DNA from: Pleodorina starrii
Taxonomy: Eukaryota; Chlorophyta; Chlorophyceae; Chlamydomonadales; Volvocaceae
DNA: 64,000 nucleotides
Assembly: GCA_030267565.1 (NCBI GenBank)
Contig: BRXU01000075.1
Location: 62,001-126,000, forward strand
Direction of reading: 5' to 3'
Shown in pieces: positions 10,206 through 22,140 of the stretch; within the stretch, counting starts at the first letter, position 1, and the number at the start of each line of letters is the position of its first letter. Both the position numbers and the translations under genes were made by a program. A model generated the notes under the pieces. The model searched no databases, was not told the DNA's origin, and saw only the letters and a list, made by a program, of their open reading frames with translations.

Positions 10206-13200
10206 CGTGTTGTGGCTTCTAGCTGCGGCGGCGATACGGGCTCAGGAGATGTGCCTCAAGAAGTTTACGTTCATTCCCTAAATTTATAGCAACAGGCGTT
10301 TGCCGAGAAGAGGTGAAGCTCTCGACGCGTTGCTCTTGTGGCGCAAAAATTGCTCTAGCAACACACCGCATATCTACATGCGGAAACTGATAAAACCAAT
10401 AACTTTTTGAGTACGGCGTCGGACTGGATCCAAACTGCTTTGGTTTCGTAGCGGAAGGCAATGCCCTGCAATGCCCTACCACAAAAACTCCCTGTGGTAC
10501 CCTCACACCAGCGAAGTACGTTTGCAGGATGTGTGAGCACGCTCCTCAGGCGCGTGCGAGCGCGAGGCGGAGTCTGTTGCCTGATACGCCAGGGCCTGCC
10601 AGGGCAAACATGGCGATGCTCGGTGGCAGTTAGTAACAAACAAGGGGCGATTACACCGAAATGACCAAAAATTCTCCGCCGCGAATCGATGGAAGAGCCC
10701 ATGGTATGGGCGGCAGCACGCTTTAAGGGATTAGCGGATTACTTTGTCATATTGCCGTACCAAGCCTCGTGCCCGTACGCACGCACCAGTAGTTGCACTT
10801 CCATTGAGCTCCATATCTGAAGGTTGGCCAGCTGTCTGGCCAATTAGCTGAGCACGGCGCCGGAATAAAGAAGAAGCCGCAGCGAAGGGACGGAGGCGAC
10901 GCAGGCAAACCCGGACCCCGTACTACTTACCAACGTACTTGTTACCCGACTGTAAACGCCCATCCGAGGGATTAGAGCCCACTGTATCAACATCAGCCAC
11001 TTCCCTGTTCCTGGGATAATCCCTTTTCAAAATTCCCCAGGGGTACGAAACCCTGGACCCGACCCTGAAGCAAGTCAACCGCTGCACGGCTGACCGCCCG
11101 CGTTGTGAAGTCCCGACCCCACACTGTCAGGGTAAACGGCCGTCGGTGGGACGGTTCGGCCACGTAGGCGCCTCACTCAAAGCAGTGGCGAAAAGGGGAG
11201 GCCGAGGAGGACGGACGATGTCGGCGATCGTCGCCCGCTGGGCGCCTTCCCAACCACGGTGACGTGACGTTCATGATACGGCTAAACGGAAGGAGCATCT
11301 GATGGGCACGCTAACTGTCGGAAGGTCTCAGGAAGTAGGCAGAAGACGGCGGCGGAAGCGACGAGTGTCGAGCAGCAGAGGCGGCATTGAGGCGTCCCCC
11401 AGCGCCACGGCTGCCGTTGATGAGCCGCGAGGTGACCGTGCTGTTTGACTAGGTCCAGAGTCCACATTGGCAAAGCTCAGACGGACAGGATGAGCAGCAG
11501 AGCCGGCCGGCGGCCGAGGTCCATGGCGCCAAAACTACATTCTAGAGTACTACAAACAACGCCCGAGAGCCTAGGACTCTACGGGGTAGGGTAACCCCTG
11601 CATAGCTGCAAGCAGACAATGCCTCAAGGTGACGCTAATAGCGCCCTCTCGGACTGATACAGGGCCAGTTCATAAGGCCCCTCCGACACAACACAGGCCC
11701 CAGAGCCACACCCTAGAGCCACATCCAGGATGCTCACTTAGACAATAAACACGGCTTTCACAGCAATAACGCTTTGCGCTTGCACTTCGTCGCCAACCGC
11801 CTCGTTAACGGACTTAACTGACATTGCCCGACGCCAGTTTCTCAGTGACGTTAGCTTTCCCCGACAACACAACCGGTATCGTAGATGCAGCCCACTGACG
11901 ACACATTAAGGCGATGACCCCGCTGCATGGCCATGACCGCGAAGATCGCAGCGTGCCAAACACACCGCTATATGGGCGGGCTGGGCGTGTTCGCACCCTT
12001 AGTAGTGAACGCCCCACCAGGGGGCAACCCACTACTGAAGGCGAGTGATAATCAAGGGGATCATGCCAACAGAATGACAACTCTTAGCCCGCAGCTGTGA
12101 TCAAGTTTACGCAACAACTACAGCAGCGTGCGAGTGGGTGGGTCAGACACAATCACAGCAAGGACGATTGTGACGTGCATTGTGGCAAACGAGCGTCCTA
12201 AAGCCTCACGGTCTCTTGTGTGGGTACTTTTGCATAATTATGCGGACAGCTGCTACAATCCCCGCTCAAAGATACAGAACGCGTCCTCAACTGCATTGCC
12301 GCATTGGATGATCGCGTTCGCTTGGATGCCTTTGGATGATAGCTTTTTACATGTTTGTTGCTTCGCATTCCCCCCCTCCAGAACACATTATGCCTGATGA
12401 AGCTTCATTGATGCTTTGTTGAAGCGTTATTCTTTAAGCGCCTCTGTAAAACCTGTGAGCCATGCAGGCCCTGCCCTCTCACGGCGCCGAGACGTTTAAA
12501 ACGAGACGGAGGCGGGCGGCTGTACGGACAGGGAAGCGAGCGCATTGGCCGCACGCAGAGATGTTCCAAAGTATATTGGTAATGAGAGAAAACTTTGGAT
12601 GTTAGCCACTGAATATAAAGCTGTTGCAAGCAAGGCCACTGTCTTACCTTCGTCGGACAGAAATTTGCAAGATTCTGCACCCGTTCATACGCTTAGAGGC
12701 TTATGAAAAAACAAACCAAGAACCACTGGAATTAGCTGGAGAAACCGCTGTTGGAACTGTCTCGTACATACGGCATGGTCTTCATGCTTTCGTGTGCGAC
12801 CTGCTGCTAATGCATCTCACATTGCATTCATTCATTGCATTTTAGGCAAAGGTATGTGCCTAATACGGATTCGATCTTGCAAGCTGGAACAGATTGCTAT
12901 CTGTGGCGGGCTGAATGCCAACATGAAAGCTGGCAATAAATTTCATGTCCCCGGGGTTAAAACGTAAGCAACAATACAAGTATCGTTTATTTTGTCCATG
13001 TGCATGATGCAGTGGGGTGCACCGCGCACAACGTACACGTCCTTACTGACGAGTGTAGTACTTTGACTGATGGATCCAGGTTCCGCGCCAACATTTGCAC
13101 ATTGAGCTCATCTTATCTGGCATTTGGTATTACATTTCAAGCCAGTGCATACGCAATCATACCATGGCGACATTTTCATTGGTAACCTTTCAGGTCTACG

Positions 13201-13429
13201 ATTAGCCATGTTGAAATACGTTTGATGTTCTGTCCAATAAAAGACATCTAACGAGAACATTAATGAGCTGAGCTTCTTAAACGCTGTGTCGTATGCTTAG
13301 CAGCCTTGGGACCGTTTGACAGGAACCGGTTTTGTAAATAGAAGGACAAACGACAAATAGGAAATTGTACAGAAGAAACAAACTTATCTCAATACCTAAC
13401 CACCGCCCCTTTCTCTTTGTATACATCTG
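10206..13429. other. 3.2-kb gene-poor interval between divergent genes
   Basis: This lies between the start of the minus-strand ankyrin gene and the start of the plus-strand CAP gene and so must contain both promoters. No open frame with coding-type codon use, recognisable domain or consistent splicing was seen. The base composition varies: 11.0-11.5 kb is GC-rich and could be old transposon debris, while 12.1-13.4 kb is AT-richer. No terminal repeats were identified. Confidence 0.45.
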
Positions 13430-16015
13430 ATGGCGCGCCGTCCGATTCGCACTATCTTCATTCTGGCGGGTGAGCAGAGCTGCCGATTTTGCCAGAACGG
13501 CATAGTGATAGCCGCCTTTGACATTATGACGTGATTCCGGCTCCTTCTGGCTGCAGTGATGTTTCTGTCGCTTGAGGTTCGCGGGGCGCGCACATCAACG
13601 GCTAGGTAAGGACGAGAGCGGTACGAGCGAGTGCACAGTCACGCACGCACGCGATGCGCCGCGCTGAACAAAAGCCCATCCATCATATCCATGGAAATGG
13701 AAGTAAACGGCTTGCTATATGACGTCGTTTATCTTGAGCGTTGAACGGGCCACACAGTCAAAGCTGACCTAAATGAAGGACTCTACACTGTCATTTCCCA
13801 CGCAGGACTTCCATGACTGCTGAAATGACGAAAGACATCGCCGACCACCAGAACTACGCTGCACATAGGTCTCTTCTCGCGGATGCTCTCACGTCACCTG
13901 ACAGCTCGCTCGTCGGCAGCGAACTCGAGCACACGGACGCCGTCGTTTTTCGCACAGCGAAACGGAAGCTGCCGCCTGCCGCTCCGCCACCTTTCCAGCC
14001 AGCTGACTTGGGGACGCCGCCGCCCTCGTACCCACCCTCTGCTGCTCCGGCCCCGCCGTCAACACCACCAGATTCACCATTGGTGCCGCCGTCAACACCA
14101 CCCAGACCTCCACGGAAACCCGTCAAAGCGCCACGTGCACCGCCCCCCTCACCCGCGAACCCCCTGTCGCCGCTCAAGGCACCGTTGCCTCCTAAGCCGC
14201 CCAAGCCACCCAAGCCCCCACAGCCTCCGAAACCCCCCAAGCCGCCGGCGTCGCCCAAGCCGCCGCCGCCACTGCCCCCTCCCCCCTCTCCCCGTCCGCC
14301 GCCCCCGGCGCCCCCGCCACCCCGCCTTCCTTCTCCACCGCCGCCGCCGTCACTTCCCCCGTCTCCTTACCCAGAGCCGTACGCCTATCTGCCATTGCTG
14401 AGGCCGGATGCGATTCGTAAGTCCATCAACCATTAACGAAAGATAGTGCGCTTGGGTACCGACATGAATGGGCAGCGCACGGCTGTCGGCGCAGCTTGCG
14501 AAAAGATGTACGCAGGACACAGGCGGTGCCCGGGAACGGGTGCCGCTACCGTAGTGGATGATTGCCAATCCGTGGAATGGGTCTTTCCAATCCTTTCTCT
14601 GGCCCGCTTCTGTGCGCAGTGAATGCACACAACAAGTACCGCGTGCTGAGCGGTGTGCCCAACCTCACCTGGAGCGATGATCTGGCGGCAGTGGCGCAGA
14701 GGTGGAGCGACCAGTGCATTTTTGAGCATTCGGGCGGCCCTTACGGCGAAAATCTAGGTAAGCAAGCACTCGCCTCGGACCCTCCTTGCGGCCTTGCTGA
14801 CGCTGCAGCCACGCGCCGTTTGCGATCGCAACCGGGCCCGGCGTCCAGGCAAAGGCATTTAAGGGAAGGCAGCCTAAGCCAGCCCAATCCAGCCCAGCCC
14901 GTCTGGAGTACCGGGGACCGGCGCTCCGGAGACCGGCTGTCCTGATGCTTTCCCATGCAAGACAGGCACGACTGTGTCACCTTCAGGTGTTTGGAACGCT
15001 TTTTGGCATCACGCTCCAGAGGAAGCTGCCGGCAGCTGGGCGCGACAGCGCGGCACAGTGCGACCCCAGAGCCCTCTTTGACGCCTGCGGCACGCTTTCC
15101 CTTCCCCGTTGCCGTTTTTGGGGTCCGGCATATACGTGGATGATCCCCCCTCTCTCCCCCACTCCTGGGTCTAACTCCTGATCCTCCCTTGCTGCTTTCA
15201 GTCATGGGCTGGTTTTCGAACATGGCACAAATCCTGTACGGGATGAGCCTCTGGACCAACGAGATGTGCGTATACGATTTCGATGCGCCGGGTTGGAGCG
15301 AGAAGACCGGGCACTACACGCAGGTAGGGCGGGGTAGCGCGAACACGTACGCACTGCCTTGCACTATACCGTTCATTCTCGATTGTCCAATCGCGTCGTG
15401 CTATCTCGTCCGCGCACGGATGAGGCTGTCGGCCGTTGCGTGCGCTGTCATGTGCACGCGCTGTACCACCGGCACACTGAACCACTGAAACGCCGGTTCA
15501 CTGAAACGTGCTTCCTATTTGTCCTAGACGCTCATTGGAACCATCGTCACCGACGTCGTGCCTGGTTCCTGGGTCTTGGGCTGGCTCCCTCCCTCCTTCA
15601 GGTGGTGTGGAAAGGCACGACCAAGGTGGGCTGCGGCTTCAAGCCCTGCACGTCTGTCGTCGGGTACGGGCCCTGCAAAGGTTGCGGCGTCGTCACCTGC
15701 GAATATTACCCTCCAGGTGAGAGTGTCGGACAGGCAGGTTGGTTGGCCAATGGCAGAAACCATCCGGGCCTTACCGCATGTGCGTACGGCGCTTTGTATT
15801 TTTAGCAAACCGCCGGGCCGGCTACCAGTCACTGCGGCCGCAAGGCCGAGGACCCTGATTTGCTGCCCCCAAAGCCCCAACCTCTGTTGCTTTCTTTTTC
15901 TTTTCTTTGTCCGCTTTGATTGGTGAACGCAGGGAACTATTGGTCGACGTCGCTGTTCCGAGCCAACGTGTTCAAACCGAGTGAATCCTGGTGCGCGAAT
16001 GGAACGTTCGGCTGA
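13430..16015 (+). CDS. secreted Pro-rich CAP-domain (SCP/PR-1) protein
   Basis: Seven exons: 13430-13469, 13557-13605, 13806-14416, 14620-14757, 15202-15323, 15602-15716 and 15933-16015, giving 385 aa. The two tiny 5' exons encode a good signal peptide ([20 protein letters not shown]) and keep phase into the third exon, so the later ATG at 13813 is not the start. Residues about 84-225 are a proline-rich linker ([12 protein letters not shown] and SPPPP-like runs) as in algal hydroxyproline-rich glycoproteins. The CAP domain runs from residue 234 ([12 protein letters not shown]) through the CAP signature [19 protein letters not shown] to CEYYPPGNY. It retains Cys residues expected to form disulphides and the HY of the CAP pocket. 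An extracellular matrix or wall location is inferred from the signal peptide and Pro-rich linker. The molecular function of CAP proteins in algae is not established. Confidence 0.85.
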
Positions 16016-17518
16016 GGCGGGTCCCTGCGGACGCTGTCAGTCGTTTTGGAGCTCAAGCCGCTTGCACCTCAACAAAATCATGTCGTCATTTCGAACGGAT
16101 GGATCAGTGCGGACCACCGCATCAGGCGCCGCGCTGACGATGCGTAACGGCGATTTGTACGGCTTTGTTGGCAGACCCTTCGTTGTCCGTATGGGAAACG
16201 ACCGCCCCGTGGTGGGTGGGTGCCCGCGCCGTGCCAAGGTGCGTACGGCACGGGCTGTCCTCGAGCTCCTGCCTTTTGTGCAGGGCGTACATGGATGAGT
16301 GCAACTCAGGCATTGTGTAATTGATTTCATTTATGCATACAGCGGTAAGAAACAGAAGCGATGTCGATGCCGCTGATATTGATTGATGCTGATATTAATT
16401 ATAGACAATGGAAACGAGGGAGGGCTGCAGGGAGTGCCGGGACGCTCTCCAGGACGCTCAACAGTGTGTGTAGCTACAGAAGCTTCAGCTACAACAATAG
16501 TAGCTTCGGATGGCCCGCTAGCGCGGTTACGTCAGGTTGCGCAAATATTGCTCATGAATCTAATGCGTCATACTGTGGTGTGTGGTGTGGACAGGGCGTC
16601 ACGGCATGTGCCGGTATCGTGCCAGCAGGTAATCTCTACTGCGTCCTTCGTTGCTGCCTGACGCGCGACGCATGGTCGTTGCCCCAATGAATGAGCATTT
16701 TGTGCTACATTACACACTTGGATCATTGGATGCTTCGGTTTATATGAGCTTGTTTGGATTGTTGTCCTATGCGGGTGTGTACATGTGCAGCCGTGTGGCC
16801 AACGCCGACGCAGGGGTCTGAATGAACAGGGAGGGTAGTTGGTTTAGGGACAGCTGAAAGGACGCCCAAGTTCTTTCATGCAGTTAGAGCAGTAGTTAAG
16901 AGCAGTTACCGCATCCCGCCTAGGGTGGCCTTCTGTGCGCGTGCAGATGTGAGATGTCCCGTGCGTGCAGATCAGGCGTCAACATAATATCTCAATGTAA
17001 CCCCGGCACATGCGCAAGTAAACCCTGCGCCTCATGGTTCCAGATCGGGTGCCTTGCACGCACCACATTCGCAGCCTTTGCACCATACCCGGCGCTGGTG
17101 GCGCAGGGGTACGCAAGTCAGCGGCCAATGGCATATCATGGCGCTGGTCCTGGGTCCGGAGACACTTGAAGAAACAAATGTCCTCGGCTAAAATCTGCAG
17201 ACGACCCTTCGGTCGATCTGGGGTCGACATCATTGTGCAGCAAGTACCAAGGCCATGTGGCAGACCTGCCAGACTCTGCCAAACAAGTTTCCATTAACGC
17301 AGTCTCTCGTCACAGACTGTGCTGTAGGGGCGAAAGCAACCGCAACAGGTAATAAAACAGCAACCAGCAAATGCGGATAACCGCCCAGAAACTCAGAAAC
17401 ATACAAACACTTTGCTGCAGCCGTATAAGCGGGCGCATCCTGCAACCACCCTGCCCAAAAGCTCCGCCCTATTAAGTGGATAAACGCTCCGACAGGTCCT
17501 CAGTCATAGCGAGCTCAT
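16016..17518. other. convergent 3' flanks of the CAP and MAPEG genes; no gene seen
   Basis: The first 300 nt are the likely 3' UTR of the CAP gene. The remainder, up to the stop codon of the minus-strand MAPEG gene, holds only short frames without recognisable content. Confidence 0.5.
16316..16320 (+). promoter_or_regulatory. TGTAA poly(A) signal of the CAP gene
   Basis: TGTAA, the canonical volvocine polyadenylation signal, occurs 300 nt after the CAP stop codon. It would give a 3' UTR of roughly 315-320 nt. Confidence 0.5.
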
Positions 17519-18607
17519 TCACTTAGACAGCAGGGCCGTGGCCGCCTGGAAGCCCCATTTGCAAACGATGCCCACCAACGTGAACAGGCCCGCGTACAAG
17601 ATTGAGCCACGCATGCGCTTGTCGGGGTCACCGGTGGAATAGCCCTGGAGGGAAAGCATGGACGGGACAGAGCAGCAACCGTAGGCTCACAACCAGGTCG
17701 TCTCAGAGCCCGAAACCAAAGCGGCACGCGATTGCCGTGTCCACCCTGCAGTCCTGCATACACCCCCCGATGTCGCACTCAGCCTCGCCCACCCCCGTAC
17801 CTGCATGTACATTACGCGGCCCACCAAGTAGATGGCGCCGGCCGTGGCGGCGGTGATCGGGTGCTGCACACGGAAAGGCGAAGGACGAGGGCCGTTAGCG
17901 GGTTGTCCAAAGGAGTACGGCGACGCGCATGCAAGCGCGGTGGCGTTTTTAAATGGGTTCCGACGGGCATTGACCGGCCACAAGCTGCCCATTCCCCTAA
18001 CGACATCCTTTTCAACCGACAAAGCTGAAAAGCGCGCCTCCTTGCCCTTATGGAGCTACCTTGAGGCCCGCCGTGACAAGCAGCGCCAGGAAGATGGGCT
18101 GGTTCTCCAGCGAGTTCTGATGCCCACGCTGGACGCAGTTGAATGCCTTACGGGCCCTGTCGGGAGGGTATTGTGTATATCAAGGGCACAACGCGGAGTA
18201 ACGGCACCGTTTTGCTGAGACGTTTCATGACACTTCACCAGCTTCACATGACGCATCGGATGACGCATACTTACTGGGCATCTGGGCAGTTCTCCGTCGT
18301 TGCATAGAGTGCGGGGTAGTCGACCTTGTACCTGTGATCAAAATAGTAGGCATTGTTTATTCATCACAGGTCGCGCTCGAAACCATCGGGTGCCAGATCG
18401 CCGGAAGGCTAGGCACTCACTTCTTCCTTGCCTGCATCACCTTCACCCCCATAAAACCATGGTGCCTAAGAAGCAACAACCGGAAGTGTCAAGCATGTGA
18501 GCCTCGCTTCAAGTTTCGAGGAAAGCGCCGGGATAGCACGCTTACACCATCCAGGAAGCCGCAACCACGCCGGCAACAAGGCCAAACTCCTTCGGGGCAG
18601 AAGCCAT
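17519..18607 (-). CDS. microsomal glutathione S-transferase 3-like (MAPEG family)
   Basis: Six exons on the minus strand: 18607-18546, 18465-18421, 18331-18275, 18156-18060, 17863-17801 and 17644-17519. They encode 149 aa, close to human MGST3 (about 150 aa). Every junction keeps phase. Recognisable blocks in order: MASAPKEFGLVAGVVAAS (first membrane segment), QARKKYKVDYPALYA, FNCVQRGHQNSLENQPIFL (the MAPEG hallmark), HPITAATAGAIYLVGRVMYM, GYSTGDPDKRMRG and a final hydrophobic helix. Four membrane helices are expected. Family members conjugate glutathione to hydrophobic electrophiles or reduce lipid hydroperoxides in ER or organelle membranes; the substrate here is inferred. It is transcribed divergently from the THOC3 gene, with 505 bp between the start codons. 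Confidence 0.92.
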
Positions 18608-19112
18608 CGTCAATGGCGCTGACGCAATAGCTGCGTGAGTGCGGACCCGAGGGGCGTCGCGAGGCAGCGCCTGATGCGAACGGAATAAGGAGCGAGGGGA
18701 CTTAACTTGCTGTACTGGCATGAATTTCATCTCGCACGCTTTTCACTTATCGCACGCCCTTCACAGCTGACAAATCGCAGTGGGGGTTTGCCGTATACCG
18801 TACAGCAATTTGGCAGGAAGCATGGAAACTGAAGCAATACTGCGCTGGCGTATCACTTGTCAGAGGATTCGAAGTTAACCCCATATACGCAACGAGAATC
18901 AGGCTGGTGTTACAGATTAATTGCTTGGGCGCAAAGTAGGCCAATCAAGTATAGCACCAGAATCATTACCTACAAACTCGCTGCATATGTACAAGATCAA
19001 GAATGATTAGCTGACTTCTCGATCACAGTTCCCCGGCGCGGCAGCACAGAGCCCGGGTTTGCAATCCACTTGGCGGCTTACATAACATAGCTGGATAGAT
19101 TTGTGATAAGCG
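18608..19112. promoter_or_regulatory. divergent promoter region between MAPEG and THOC3 genes
   Basis: This 505-bp interval separates the start codons of two head-to-head genes and must contain both 5' UTRs and promoters. No specific motif could be assigned; the middle is comparatively AT-rich. Confidence 0.55.
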
Positions 19113-21658
19113 ATGGCAGATTACGGACGCCTTCAGGATCGAGAACGCGGCGTGACGGTACACACGCACAACTCGGCTTTCGAGGGTTACGGGCTACGGG
19201 ACCTCAGCGGCCACAGGAAAAAGGTGCGCGTTCGGTCATTGAGAAGCGGGCACGGCTGCGGCTGCTTGCCGGCCCCCGTCTTGCCGACCCATGGTCCAAA
19301 CGCCAACCCCGCGCTTTTGCAGGTGAACGCAGTTGCATGGAACTGCGACGGAAGGAGGCTCGCCAGTGGTGAGCCGTCGGGACTGTGACGACCTGACGTG
19401 GGCCGTGATGCGCCGGTTGCGCTCATTTCCTTGTGGACTGGCGCTTCCAATACGTTTGGCTGCAGCGTGAACTCCTCGATCCTGGCCGTGCCAATACCCT
19501 GATGGGCCTTGTTAGGGCCACAGTCTGGGGGCCCCATCCCCGTCATCTACCGGCGCCTCGTTGCGGCACCTGTTACAGCGTGGTCCAGACCAGGAGGCAG
19601 CACCTGACCTGGTGGTTCGGCCCGGCGCCCCCAGGTTCTGGCGATCGCATGATACGCGTGTGGACCGTGGAGCCCTTCGCGCCCGTGGCCAAAACTGAGC
19701 GCTCGGACGCCGAGTACAACTCGCACAACGATGCCATAAGCAGCATCGAGTGGCGGCCTGATCACCCGGACGTGCTCGCGAGCTGTTCCAACAGCAAAAG
19801 CGACAACAACATTCGGTGCGTGCGGAACCCGTCCGTGTCGGCACGCTGGGGCGAGCGCCCCCACGCTCCCACCGTTGCGCCACGGCCCCGGCCCTTTCAA
19901 TCAACACACTCGGGGGCTAACCAATCGCTAGCCTGCTCCATTTCCCAGCCTGGCGGAGTGCAGGAGTGGCTTATCCAATCACTGACGCGTTTCTGCGCCG
20001 TGAAACTGGTTCCGGACCATTCCTGTGTAACGTGCAGCGGCAGCAGCTGCCAGGCAGTCCTGGCAGCTTTGAGCAAGTACTGCAACCCGCTCGTCATCGT
20101 TGTCGATTAGGAGCAGTTGGCCAGGAGCCCACACTCTGCGCCTACATGTGCCGGCGCACGCCCTGTACAGCGTTTCGTACCGATATGACTGTTTGGCCAA
20201 ATCTCGCGTCCCCCGCCGTCGTGTTCGCGGTATGCACCTGCAAAACCCTCCATTCCACTGCTGGCCTCTATGCGCTGCTTTGCGCCATGCACAACGCTTG
20301 TGTTGAGCAGTTTTCACGACGCGCGGACGAACAAGCAGACGGCCGCCGTGCAGCTGGGCAACGAGAAGAACCTGGTGCTATCCTGGTCGCTGGACGGTGT
20401 GTCGGTGGCAGTGACCTGCTCCAGCGACGAGGTGGTGTTTGTGGACACGCGTAAAATGCGGAGATCGCGGCAGTGGAGCCAACCGGGGCACACCAAGGTA
20501 CGTGGCCGCCGGTCGCACAACAGGCTTGAGAAAGGGCCGCGCCAGTAGGCCTGGGCTGTCGTTACGGGCATAATTCACGGGATGAGAACCGCTTAGCTAG
20601 CCAGACCAGCGCGGGCGCCGGAAAACGTCGCCATGCCTCAGTGACCCTGCCACGGGCCCTGGGCGCCTCTGACTAGATTTGTTTTACTCCAACGGCGACT
20701 AACCCCTGCGCGCCGCTCCGCGCATGTGCCTGGCCACTGTTCAATTGACCGCAGCTGTCCGAGGTGCGTTGGGGTCCCACGCAAAACCTTCTGACCATGG
20801 CGCTGGACGACGGAACCGTGCGCATCTCGCCGCTGGCAAAACTGGACAGCCCCATCTGGCGGCTGAACTCGCACGCCAGCCACACCACATGCCTCGCGTA
20901 CTCACGGAATTACAAGTGAGTGACCCCCCTTGGGCCTTCGTCACGAGCGCCGTTATTCGTTTGCAAACGTCGAATTGGCAAAAGTACTGCCCCCTAGCCT
21001 TCTACTTATAATGTCCGCAAGTGTTATCGACACGGCAACGCGGTCGATCCGAACACCCAACATAATGCCGCGCCCCCGTGCAATAGGTACCTGGCGTCGG
21101 GCGGCTCGGACGCGCTGGTGAGCCTGTGGGACATGGACGAGATGATTTGCCTGCGCACCTACAGCCGGCCCGACCAGTCCGTCCGGACGCTCAGCTTCAG
21201 CCATGACAACAACTGGCTGGCGTACTGCAGTGAGGACGGGTACGGCACCATCGACGTCGTCAGCACGCAGACAGGTTGGTGTGCGCGACAAGCGACAACA
21301 TCGAAACTTTGCTTGGGTTGTTTGTTCGAAGGGCTTACATAGCGCCTGTACCTCATGCGGGCATGTATTCCCCTCGCGATTGCAATGGCAATATGGCATC
21401 CGTCTGTCACAACATGCCTCTGTCATGGCAGCCTGTACTCGACAGGATACTCATCAACTGTGATGTCTAAAAACTCTGAGGCAAGACCCGGCCAACCCCG
21501 TGGTCACAGGTGACGTCGCGAGCACGCTCAACCTCAAGAGCTACTGCGAAACCGTCGCATGGTGCCCGACGGCGCCCGTCCTCGCGTTTGCGGGCGACGA
21601 AAAGGAGGGCTACGGCGCCGTCAGCATCTGGGCCCCGCCCAAGCCGGCGAGCAGCTGA
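19113..21658 (+). CDS. THOC3: THO complex subunit 3 (TEX1/THOC3), WD40 protein
   Basis: Seven exons: 19113-19223, 19323-19368, 19635-19815, 20311-20497, 20755-20915, 21087-21274 and 21510-21658, giving 340 aa with consistent phases. WD40 blocks in order match THOC3: VNAVAWNCDGRRLASG, then DRMIRVWTVE, NDAISSIEWRPDHPDVLASC, EKNLVLSWSLDGVSVAV, SEVRWGPTQNLLTMALDDG, YLASGGSDALVSLWDMDEM, QSVRTLSFSHDNNWLAYCSE and ETVAWCPTAPVLAFAGDEKE. The strongest matches are the SADALVSLWDVDE-like and VRTLSFSHDG-like blocks of human THOC3. The family is part of the THO/TREX complex, coupling transcription, splicing and mRNA export in the nucleus. The third exon start was chosen at the CCCCCAG before 19635 because it restores a WD repeat; an upstream acceptor in the same frame is possible. 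Confidence 0.9.
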
Positions 21659-21823
21659 TCGCTATCTTGCAGACGATGTACGATGCAACATCTACCTATA
21701 CTCCATGTTCCATCGTCGCCCGCGGCTTGCGTCACATCACGAGTTGCGCGCTCGAGCTGAATGTCATGTCACATTCTTGAAATGGGTTTGTCATGGCGGA
21801 ATTGGTGCTCGCTCCCCGTTCCG

Positions 21824-21828
21824 TGTAA
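21824..21828 (+). promoter_or_regulatory. TGTAA poly(A) signal of THOC3
   Basis: TGTAA lies 165 nt after the THOC3 stop codon. Cleavage would be expected within the next 10-20 nt, just short of the opposing gene's own signal. Confidence 0.5.
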
Positions 21829-21947
21829 CGCCATGATTTGGCGAGTCAAGTCGGTATGCTGCTCCCTGCGAGCTGCTTCTGGGCCCCGCCGCGCCACGCG
21901 GCGCGACGCACCATAAACGTCACATGCAGCTGCTGTTGCTGCGTTCA

Positions 21948-21952
21948 TTACA
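21948..21952 (-). promoter_or_regulatory. TGTAA poly(A) signal of the opposing minus-strand gene
   Basis: TTACA on the plus strand reads TGTAA on the minus strand, 189 nt past the stop codon of the coiled-coil gene. Together with the THOC3 signal at 21824 it defines a tight convergent tail-to-tail arrangement. Confidence 0.4.
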
Positions 21953-22140
21953 GCAGCGCGCCGCCGTCCGTACGTCATTGTTTCCACGACCATGGGTACT
22001 GGCGGTCGGAGGCCTTCGGTTGCCACTGCCCTGGCTGCGCCCAGACCGTAACCTGCACACGGGTCGGCGATGTAAGGAATATTTTGTTTGTACGCAAGCG
22101 CAGACATGAGACATTATTGCCGAAGTCTTGTGCTGGTCAA

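Larger units (their letters stand above)
21659..22140. other. convergent 3' UTR region
   Basis: This interval between the stop codons of THOC3 (plus) and the coiled-coil gene (minus) contains opposing TGTAA signals at 21824 and 21952 and no other feature I can support. Confidence 0.5.

Noticed and set aside
13813..14436. CAP gene starting at the ATG at 13813
   Set aside because: That start lacks a signal peptide, and two upstream exons join in phase to give one, so 13813 is treated as an internal Met.
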